A DNA stretch of 41,337 nt from an uncultured Clostridia bacterium (GTDB taxonomy: Bacteria > Bacillota > Clostridia > Oscillospirales > Ruminococcaceae), in the NCBI GenBank assembly GCA_947631265.1, contig CANRKQ010000004.1:1-41337 (forward strand). The letters are read 5' to 3'. This document shows, one piece after another, positions 29,172 through 36,742 of this stretch (the first letter of the stretch is position 1; each line of letters opens with the position of its first letter). Position numbers and translations under genes: made by a program. The notes beneath the pieces are model-generated. The model saw only the letters and a list, made by a program, of their open reading frames with translations, ran no database searches and was not told where the DNA came from.

Positions 29172-29186
29172 GATTTACTCTATAAC

Positions 29187-30203
29187 CTATTCTTTATCAT
29201 GAGAAAGCCATACTGCATGAGCTATGCTAGGTATGCTTTCTCCCTGCTGACTTAGTGTGGGTGACATAAGCGCTCCCGTTGCGAGAAATAAAATATTTCT
29301 CAGCTCGCCTGATTTAAGCTGCGGCAGAAAATAACCGCATAGCATACTTGCAGCGCAGCCGCAGCCGCTGCCGCCCGCGTGGACGTCCTGATCGTCGCAG
29401 TCGAATATCATAAGACCGCAGTCGTTATGCTGTTTTGATATGTCAATACCGTCGCCATCTAAAAGCTCGAGAAGTAATCTTGTTCCGACCTTTCCTAAGT
29501 CGCCTGTAATTATTTTATCAAAATCAGACGCTTTTTTTCCTGTGTCGGTCAGAAATTGTTTTATTGTTTCATAGGCGGCAGGAGCCATCGCGGCTCCCAT
29601 ATTGTTAGCGTCAGTGACCCCCATATCCTGAACCGTTCCAATGGTGACAGCTCGTACATACGGGGCGTCGTTCTCGTTGGAAACCACAACTGCGCCGCTT
29701 GCTGTCGCAGTCCACTGCGAGGTAGGAGTTCTTTGACCTCCGTATTCAATAGGAAATCGATACTGCCTTTCTGCTGTGCAGAAGTGTGAAGATGTTACTG
29801 CAAGAACATTACATCCCACATTGTTGTCAACCATAGCTGAGGAAAGCAACAGTCCCTCTGCCATTGTTGAGCAGGCGCCGTATATGCCCAAAAATGGGAT
29901 ATTGATATCTCTTATACCGTATGTTGTTCCTACACATTGGTTAAGCAAGTCTCCGCCGAACATAAAGTCGATATCATCGGGTTTCAGACCGCACTTTCTG
30001 AGAGCGATTAAAATTGACTGCTTTTGCATTTCGCTTTCAGCTTTTTCAAAGGTATCGGTTGTAAAATAAGGGTCGTTGTTTATCTTGTCGAAATACTTTC
30101 CCATAGGTCCTTCGCCCTCTTTTTTTCCGCCCACGCAGGCATAAGTTTTTACATTCGGGCAATTATTTAATATATAAGTGCATTTACTCATTCTTTGAGA
30201 CAT
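29187..30203 (-). CDS. spoVAD: Stage V sporulation protein AD (thiolase-fold)
   Basis: GPMGKYFDKINNDPYF, GDLLNQCVGTTYGIR, GIYGACSTMAEGLLLSSAMVD, VTSSHFCTAERQYRFPIEYGGQRTPTSQWTATASGAVV. Confidence 0.95.
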   Translation of the reverse strand: MSQRMSKCTYILNNCPNVKTYACVGGKKEGEGPMGKYFDKINNDPYFTTDTFEKAESEMQKQSILIALRKCGLKPDDIDFMFGGDLLNQCVGTTYGIRDINIPFLGIYGACSTMAEGLLLSSAMVDNNVGCNVLAVTSSHFCTAERQYRFPIEYGGQRTPTSQWTATASGAVVVSNENDAPYVRAVTIGTVQDMGVTDANNMGAAMAPAAYETIKQFLTDTGKKASDFDKIITGDLGKVGTRLLLELLDGDGIDISKQHNDCGLMIFDCDDQDVHAGGSGCGCAASMLCGYFLPQLKSGELRNILFLATGALMSPTLSQQGESIPSIAHAVWLSHDKE

Positions 30204-30261
30204 TTATATAATCAACTTCCTTTCTTTTATTTTAGCTGTTTGGTTTTATAAAACCGAAAGC

Positions 30262-30290
30262 TTGACATTCTTTTTATAATTTTATATAGA
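30262..30290 (+). promoter_or_regulatory. Sigma-A-type promoter upstream of the small membrane protein gene
   Basis: TTGACA - 17 nt - TATAGA. Confidence 0.7.
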
Positions 30291-30296
30291 TTATTT

Positions 30297-30455
30297 TAAA
30301 GCTAGTTTTTCCTAAAGCTTGTTAGTTTATTCAAAGAGCGAGCCAAGAGAAAAAATATTTTTTCAGCGCGTTTTCAGACCATTGCCGCAAATATAAATGC
30401 GGCAGCTCGGTTATCGAAACCGGCTTGAATTCAACATAAAGGTATGGTGATCTAA
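30297..30455 (+). promoter_or_regulatory. Candidate structured 5' leader
   Basis: CGAGC(30339)/GCTCG(30405) enclosing GAAAAAA-TA-TTTTTTC (30349-30364) and GCCGCA/TGCGGC (30384-30403); a downstream CGGTT/AACCG hairpin overlaps the first stem. Confidence 0.4.
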
Positions 30456-30857
30456 ATGAGTTCAAATCAAAGCAGACAGAATTATCGATCGGATATTCCA
30501 AAGGGAAGAAGTACCAGCAGGATAAAAAACGCCTCGAGAAGTCAGGGATTTGCAAATAAAGATCTATACGGACCGACAGCCCAGACCGGCTACTCTCACG
30601 CAAACAGACAGACCTTTAGAACGGAGTATGCAAATCAAAGAGCGTCTCAGAGGCGGGGATCAGATATAAGTAATAAAAGAAAAAATGAATATAAGAAATA
30701 TAATTACGATAAACAGCCTGAAAGAAATAAGCAAGGCAATAACAACGAAATGAGCGACTCAACTATAATGAAGGTGATAATCGGCTCAATACTGGCGGCG
30801 GTTATTCTGGCAATTATTATAATAATAGCGTTGTCGTTTATGGATTTTCAGCTTTAG
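30456..30857 (+). CDS. Hypothetical tail-anchored single-TM protein with a basic disordered N-terminus
   Basis: Arg/Asn/Gln-rich N-terminal ~95 aa, then MKVIIGSILAAVILAIIIIIALSFM; follows a strong promoter. RBS is weak. Confidence 0.65.
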   Translation: MSSNQSRQNYRSDIPKGRSTSRIKNASRSQGFANKDLYGPTAQTGYSHANRQTFRTEYANQRASQRRGSDISNKRKNEYKKYNYDKQPERNKQGNNNEMSDSTIMKVIIGSILAAVILAIIIIIALSFMDFQL

Positions 30858-31021
30858 CTGTCAGGGTCTATTGAGACTCTAAAAAATTTACACAGCCTTT
30901 TAATTGAAATTTGATAAAAACAAGTTTTTAAGATTTTATAAAGGCGGTCTTGACTTTAAAAGGTTATTATGTTTATATATTTATAGTATAATATTTCTTG
31001 TTCTGAATAGAGGTCCAAAAA

Positions 31022-33787
31022 ATGATAAAGAAGAGAATAGTTAAATCTTTGGATAAGGGTTGGTCGTTTCATTTGGGCGATATAAAGCCGAATACAGGCG
31101 TTGATCACGGAAGTATCTATAACACTTCTAAGGCAGGCTCGGCAAGGGGCGTGCCTCAGAGCGATTTTGACGCCAGAGATTGGGAGCTTGTTGACCTTCC
31201 TCACGACTGGTCTGTCAAGCGTGAATTTGACAAGTCAGGCTCTCCCTCGTGGGGGTATAAGCCTAAGGGCGTTGCTTGGTACAGAAAATCATTTCCGCTT
31301 GACGCCGATTATGAGGGTAAACAAATTACCATAGAATTTGAAGGCATAACTAAAAATGCTGTGGTTTATTTTAACGGATCTGTATTAAAGAGAAGTTTTA
31401 CAGGCTATGTGCCGTTCAGCGTGGATATTACCGACAGGGCTGTATTAGGAGGCGCGCCTAATACTCTTGCTGTTTTTGTAGACGCAAACGAGTGGGAGGG
31501 CTGGTGGTATGAGGGTGCAGGTATTTACCGTCATGTATGGCTTAAGGTAAAAAACAAGGTCAATGTAGATAAGTATGGAGTGTTCGTAAAGCCAAAAAAG
31601 CTATCCGATGTAAACTGGAATCTTGAAATAGAAACGGTTATAAATAACGGCTATTACAGAAATGAAGTAGTCTCTCTTGAAACAAAGATTTATGAGCTTG
31701 ACAGCGAGCTTAAAATATCAGGCGGTTCTATCGCCTGCGGAACAACCGATATGCTTGTATACGCGTATTCAAAGAGGGAATTTATGCAGAATATTTCTGT
31801 TAAAGAGCCAAAGCTGTGGGATATTGATTCTCCGAATTTATATAAGGCGGTATCTGTGCTTTACATAAACGGCGAGCAGGTTGATGAGTGTGAAACCCTA
31901 TTTGGATTCAGAACGATAAATTTCGATTCGGATAAGGGATTTTTCTTAAACGGCAGACCTGTCAAGCTTTTAGGAACATGCAATCATCAGGATCACGGAG
32001 GATTAGGGGTTGCAGTTCCCGACAGTATAAATGAATACCGTATAAAAAGGCTAAAAGAAATGGGTTCAAATGCGTACAGATGCGCTCACGGACTGCCTTC
32101 TTCCGAGCTTTTGGAGGTATGCGACAGGCTCGGTATGCTTGTTATGGACGAGAACCGTGCATTTGAAACAAGCGACGAGAATTTAGAGAATATAAGAACG
32201 ATGGTGCTGCGTGACCGAAATCATCCGTCGGTAATAATGTATTCTATTTTTAATGAAGAGCCTTTGCAGTCGGCGCCCGAGGGAAGAAAGATGGCTGAGC
32301 GCATCAGAACTGAGATAAGAATGCTTGATGATACAAAATTTGTAACAGGTGCAATGCATGGAGGTATTTTGGAAAAAAACGGAGTCGGAAGTATTTTAGA
32401 CGTATGCGGAGTAAACTATCAGCTTTGCAGTTATGACGCTTTTCACGAGAAGTATCCGCAAATACCGATAGTGGGAAGTGAAACTACATCTGCATTTTCT
32501 GTAAGGGGCTGCTATCAGACAGATAATGAGGCTCATATGATAGCAGGCTATGATGAGAACGCCTCCGATTGGGGAAATACCATTCGTGAAACGTGGGAAT
32601 ATGTTATGAACCGAGATTTTGTAAGCGGGGCATTTATGTGGACCGGTTTTGATTATATGGGTGAGCCTTCTCCGTATGAATGGCCGTCTGTTTCTAGCTT
32701 TTTCGGTTTGATGGATACCTGCGGTTTTCCAAAAGACGCTTATTATCTTGCAAAGGCTATATTTTCAAACGAACCTGTATGCTATGTTGCTCCTCATTGG
32801 AACTGGAAAGGCAAAGAGGGTACTGTTATAAAGGTTATGTCGATGACCAACTGTGAGGAGGCGGAGCTGTTTGTAAACGGCAAGTCAAAGGGAATAAAAC
32901 CTATTGACATATTTAAGCAGGCAGTGTGGAATGTTCCATTTGAAAGGGGAGAGTTGAAACTTGTAGGGTACAACCGAAAGACGGTTGCGGCAGTTGACAT
33001 TAAAAATACAACAGGGGATTCTTGCGGCTTGTTAATTAAGCCGTTCCGTGAATATATGTATAACGACGGCAGCGACGCTATTCCTGTGAATATATACGCA
33101 GTTGATGAGAATGGAGAGATTGTTCCAGACGCCGACTTTGAGATAGAATTTTCAGCAGACGGTGGGACTGTTCTCGGAATGGCAAACGGAAACCCCAATT
33201 GCCATGAGGAATTTACGTCAAAAAGGCGGTCGCTGTTCAACGGCTGTTGTCAGGCTGTCGTAAGACTTGACGAGGGTGCAAGCTCCTTGACATTGACTGC
33301 TTGTGCTGATATAATGAATGTTGTTTATGACGAAATAATGATTATTAAGCGTGAAAGTATTCCGTATGTAGAAAGCATTAAAGAACTGTATCTGACAGAT
33401 TGGAAAATGACGGCTGAGCTTTCGGATAAAAAGCCCGACCCTGATGTAGCTTTTTCATCGACCGATATGAACTCGCTCGAGCCTGTAAGCGTGATAAACG
33501 GCGCGCAGGAAAAGTTTTCGGGCAATGAGGGTAAATATGCTCTTTACAGGGCAAGGATCAATATTCCCTGTGAGATCAACGGAAAAAAGCCTGTTTTACA
33601 TTTTCACAGCATCTGGGGGATTTGCGAAGTCTATATAGACGGTATAAAGCTTGCAGAATGTAATTACGAGTGGCCTTCTGAACTAAACGCAGAACTGAAG
33701 GGTTTCATCGGTGAAAAGGAAATAACCGTTATTATAAAAAGCAGAAATTTCGGTGCGGGAATATGCTCGTCTGTTGTTATACGTTAG
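31022..33787 (+). CDS. Glycoside hydrolase family 2 protein (beta-galactosidase-like), no signal peptide
   Basis: DLPHDWSVKREFD, GVAWYRKSF, GTCNHQDHGGLGVAVP, IMYSIFNEEP, FVSGAFMWTGFDYMGEPSPY, C-terminal DUF4982-like region. Confidence 0.95.
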   Translation: MIKKRIVKSLDKGWSFHLGDIKPNTGVDHGSIYNTSKAGSARGVPQSDFDARDWELVDLPHDWSVKREFDKSGSPSWGYKPKGVAWYRKSFPLDADYEGKQITIEFEGITKNAVVYFNGSVLKRSFTGYVPFSVDITDRAVLGGAPNTLAVFVDANEWEGWWYEGAGIYRHVWLKVKNKVNVDKYGVFVKPKKLSDVNWNLEIETVINNGYYRNEVVSLETKIYELDSELKISGGSIACGTTDMLVYAYSKREFMQNISVKEPKLWDIDSPNLYKAVSVLYINGEQVDECETLFGFRTINFDSDKGFFLNGRPVKLLGTCNHQDHGGLGVAVPDSINEYRIKRLKEMGSNAYRCAHGLPSSELLEVCDRLGMLVMDENRAFETSDENLENIRTMVLRDRNHPSVIMYSIFNEEPLQSAPEGRKMAERIRTEIRMLDDTKFVTGAMHGGILEKNGVGSILDVCGVNYQLCSYDAFHEKYPQIPIVGSETTSAFSVRGCYQTDNEAHMIAGYDENASDWGNTIRETWEYVMNRDFVSGAFMWTGFDYMGEPSPYEWPSVSSFFGLMDTCGFPKDAYYLAKAIFSNEPVCYVAPHWNWKGKEGTVIKVMSMTNCEEAELFVNGKSKGIKPIDIFKQAVWNVPFERGELKLVGYNRKTVAAVDIKNTTGDSCGLLIKPFREYMYNDGSDAIPVNIYAVDENGEIVPDADFEIEFSADGGTVLGMANGNPNCHEEFTSKRRSLFNGCCQAVVRLDEGASSLTLTACADIMNVVYDEIMIIKRESIPYVESIKELYLTDWKMTAELSDKKPDPDVAFSSTDMNSLEPVSVINGAQEKFSGNEGKYALYRARINIPCEINGKKPVLHFHSIWGICEVYIDGIKLAECNYEWPSELNAELKGFIGEKEITVIIKSRNFGAGICSSVVIR

Positions 33788-33829
33788 CGGGATCATATAT
33801 TTATACATAAGAAGTGAGGAAAGGGTCAA

Positions 33830-34879
33830 ATGAAATTCCGGTTGCTGTGTTTTTTTCTTGTTTTAATAATGAGTATGGGATTGTTCGGATGTAATGAAAA
33901 AAAGAAGGGAAATGAGGATGATAATACTTCAATTTCCTCCGCAGCCGCGGCTGGTACTCAGACGGACAATAAGAAAACAGATGTAAAGGTTAAAAATTCA
34001 AAAAAGACCAGCAAGACAACTACTACCACGACCGGAACGAGAGAGTATAATCCGACAAAAATCAATACAAATAACCTTATCGGGTACAGCTTTTCGATGA
34101 AGGGATTTGACAAGGTCACAAGCATAAAGGATTTTTATAATTATATAGATGAACTTCAAAAGCTTATTACAAATTGCAGTTTCAATATGTCTTTCAGCTA
34201 TGAGAATATGGATACAGGCGCGTCTGTGAGCTATAACGATACAAACAGATTTGCGACCTGCAGTACTATAAAAACTCCTTTTGTAGCGTCGCTTTTAAAA
34301 TCGGGTATAGACTTAAATGAAAAGGTCAAAAAAACCACTAATTGGTCGGGAGACTATGGTGTTGTTGCACAGGCTGAGATGGGTACTGAATTTACTGCAA
34401 GACAGCTTATAAAATACACAATCCAGCGAAGTGATAATACTGCTTATTACAATCTTGTTAAGCATTTCGGTTATGCACGGTTCAACAGCGATTTATACTC
34501 CGTCGGAGCAAACTTTTCTCTTGGCAGCTCGTGGATTTTTACATATTGTACAAGCGCTGATATGCTAAAATGCTATAAGGAAATTTACAAATACGGAGAA
34601 AAAACCAAGAGAGGTAAATGGCTGACCGAACTTATGACCGATACTGATGTAAACAGGCAGATAGGAAAAGCTCTTGACAAAAAGTACAAGGTGTCTCAGA
34701 AGTACGGTTCTGACTGGAGCGAGCAGCAGTATCATGACTGCGCTATAGTTTATGCCGATTCGCCGTTTGTTCTTTGTATTTTTACAAACCAATATCCCGA
34801 AACCGATCAAAGCGATAAGGTGTTTAAAGAAATTGCTGACATTATTGACAGAATCAATAATGTTATATATATTAAATAA
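33830..34879 (+). CDS. Serine hydrolase lipoprotein, class A beta-lactamase-like fold
   Basis: Lipobox LFGC; SxxK as STIK, SDN in QRSDNTAYYN, KTG-equivalent KYG in VSQKYGSDW. Confidence 0.85.
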   Translation: MKFRLLCFFLVLIMSMGLFGCNEKKKGNEDDNTSISSAAAAGTQTDNKKTDVKVKNSKKTSKTTTTTTGTREYNPTKINTNNLIGYSFSMKGFDKVTSIKDFYNYIDELQKLITNCSFNMSFSYENMDTGASVSYNDTNRFATCSTIKTPFVASLLKSGIDLNEKVKKTTNWSGDYGVVAQAEMGTEFTARQLIKYTIQRSDNTAYYNLVKHFGYARFNSDLYSVGANFSLGSSWIFTYCTSADMLKCYKEIYKYGEKTKRGKWLTELMTDTDVNRQIGKALDKKYKVSQKYGSDWSEQQYHDCAIVYADSPFVLCIFTNQYPETDQSDKVFKEIADIIDRINNVIYIK

Positions 34880-34894
34880 TTCGGAGGTAATCTA

Positions 34895-36334
34895 ATGGAA
34901 GAAATTAAAATGTATTCATTGCATATGGGAAAGGCAAAATGTGCTGTTGATCTGGGCGACGGCTCTGAAAGAGGGGAATATGTAAATCAGGATTATATTC
35001 TGAACAGAATGGGCAGACCGCACAGAAGTATCAGTCTGATGTACTGCTACTATCCTCTTGATAAGGAGTGGCCGGGCAGAATTTCAGAGGTTATGAAGGA
35101 CGCTGATATCTCATTTCAATGGGACTACCCGTATGATGATTATTTTACATATAAGGGTGGACTCGGGGGAACGACCGACGATGAGCCGTTCACTTATATG
35201 AGAGATGTTCGCCGTCACGGACAAGACGTTACACTGACCTTAACGATAGACCCTAATATTACAGACGAGCATTTGATTGCGATAGCTGAGGATTTAAAGC
35301 CATTCGGAAGAATGTTTCTGAGAATAAATCACGAGGCGACGGGCAACTGGTTCAGCTTTAACAAGAGATGCTCATATCAGGAGGTTGCCGATTTCTATTG
35401 CAGATTTAACAGGATTTTGAAAGAACACGCCCCTAATGTTCAGACAATTCTATGCATAGGCGGAATAGAGGATACTAACAAAGAGGAAATAGAGAAAGAG
35501 GCTGAATTTACTCAGGCAGTTAAGGAAACCGACATATGGTCGGTAGATAAATATATGGCTCTCCATTGGGGCTGGCCTTATGATGTTGCCGAAAAGGGCG
35601 GTAACACTCACAAGAGATATAATGTAGACTCTATTTATGATCTTACAAAAATGTCGTTTGAGAGATTTAAATACTTAAACGGCGGCGTTGAAAAGCCTAT
35701 GGTTATGAGTGAGTTCAATGCTGACGGAGATGTTACAGGACCTTATGATCAGGCAAAAATGGTCAAGGAGTTCTGTGACAGACTAAAAAGAGAGAATGCA
35801 ACGTGGTTCAGCGGATTTACATTCTATCAGTTCCGTGACAGGGGACGTTTAGGACTGGAAATTCAAGACCCTAACAATGTAGATGTCGGTATTGAACAGC
35901 CTTGTATGAGTACATATAAGGAAATAATACACGATGATTATTTCTATCCGGAAATGACTGTTGGAGATGAGATTTCTCTTCCCTGTACTCTTCGCTGGGG
36001 AGGTTCTGAGGACTCAGACGGAATTGCAATACCTCTTCATTTTGAGAAGAATCCGCATTTCTGCGAGCTTGTCTTCGATGCCGATGATGAATCTAATCTT
36101 ATGTTTGAGCTCAATGGTAAATGGTTTTACAAATCCCCCGAGGCTAAGACTATTGATATGATGAGCGCTTTCTTTGAAAAGCCTCTGAACGGCGAGTGCG
36201 ATATGACGCTTAAGATCTTTGCGCCTCCGGCAAGCGGTGAAAACGATTTGTCGATAGAGGACGGTCTTTTCAATTCATATACTACAATTAAAAAGCTACC
36301 TAAAATAAGAATAAGATTTGAACCTATAGAATAA
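34895..36334 (+). CDS. GH26-like (clan GH-A) glycoside hydrolase, no signal peptide
   Basis: FLRINHEATGNWFSF (GH26 HEmnGxWF acid/base region), DIWSVDKY, KPMVMSEFNADGD (putative nucleophile Glu); C-terminal beta-rich extension. Confidence 0.75.
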   Translation: MEEIKMYSLHMGKAKCAVDLGDGSERGEYVNQDYILNRMGRPHRSISLMYCYYPLDKEWPGRISEVMKDADISFQWDYPYDDYFTYKGGLGGTTDDEPFTYMRDVRRHGQDVTLTLTIDPNITDEHLIAIAEDLKPFGRMFLRINHEATGNWFSFNKRCSYQEVADFYCRFNRILKEHAPNVQTILCIGGIEDTNKEEIEKEAEFTQAVKETDIWSVDKYMALHWGWPYDVAEKGGNTHKRYNVDSIYDLTKMSFERFKYLNGGVEKPMVMSEFNADGDVTGPYDQAKMVKEFCDRLKRENATWFSGFTFYQFRDRGRLGLEIQDPNNVDVGIEQPCMSTYKEIIHDDYFYPEMTVGDEISLPCTLRWGGSEDSDGIAIPLHFEKNPHFCELVFDADDESNLMFELNGKWFYKSPEAKTIDMMSAFFEKPLNGECDMTLKIFAPPASGENDLSIEDGLFNSYTTIKKLPKIRIRFEPIE

Positions 36335-36605
36335 ACCAGCGAACCGCTGGAGGCTCTGCCGCCTTTGAGAAGTAAGATAAATGTTAGAGATTGAGCAACG
36401 GCGGGTTTGCATTTGGTTTAAAGGAATAAATTCGACCAGCGAGCCGCTGGAGGCTCTTCCGCCTTTGAGAAGTAAGATAAATATTAGAGGCTGAGCAACG
36501 GCGGGTCAGTATTTTTAATAAAGGAAAAATTTGACCAGCGAACCGCTGGGGATTCTGCCGTATCCGTTACCGCCTTTAGGAAGATTTCCTAGGGCGGTTA
36601 TTTTT
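36335..36605 (+). repeat. Three-unit ~100-bp tandem repeat, each unit starting with CCAGCG-N3-CGCTGG
   Basis: Units begin at 36335, 36435 and 36534; units 1 and 2 are near-identical over ~75 bp; unit 3 diverges after the palindrome and ends in a terminator. Confidence 0.9.
36569..36605 (+). terminator. Terminator ending the GH operon/repeat array
   Basis: ACCGCCTTTAGGAA-GAT-TTCCTAGGGCGGT followed by TATTTTTG. Confidence 0.85.
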
Positions 36606-36682
36606 GTGTAATGTGTAATTTATTATATAATAAGACAAGCTTTGCTAAAGTTTTTGCAGAAATGTTCTCTGTTAGCCATTTG

Positions 36683-36711
36683 TTGCAAAGCAGGAAGAAT
36701 AGTGATATAAT
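36683..36711 (+). promoter_or_regulatory. Promoter for recJ
   Basis: TTGCAA - 17 nt - TATAAT. Confidence 0.65.
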
Positions 36712-36742
36712 ATATTATTAATAGCTGAGAAAGGAAAGTTAT

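Noticed and set aside
30297-30455. Possible c-di-GMP-I (GEMM) riboswitch, because of the GCAGCTCGGTTATCGAAA stretch
   Set aside because: The conserved GGCAAACC...GACGCAAAGCC core is not present; kept only as an unclassified structured leader.
30331-30603. 90-aa minus-strand ORF that could stand in for spoVAC
   Set aside because: No SpoVAC-like hydrophobic profile; antisense to the better-supported gene at 30456 and its leader.
33830-34879. Antibiotic-resistance class A beta-lactamase
   Set aside because: KTG replaced by KYG and no omega-loop Glu seen; called only as a serine hydrolase.
36335-36605. Possible CRISPR array
   Set aside because: Only three ~100-bp units that are themselves homologous along most of their length; no short repeats with unique spacers and no cas genes.
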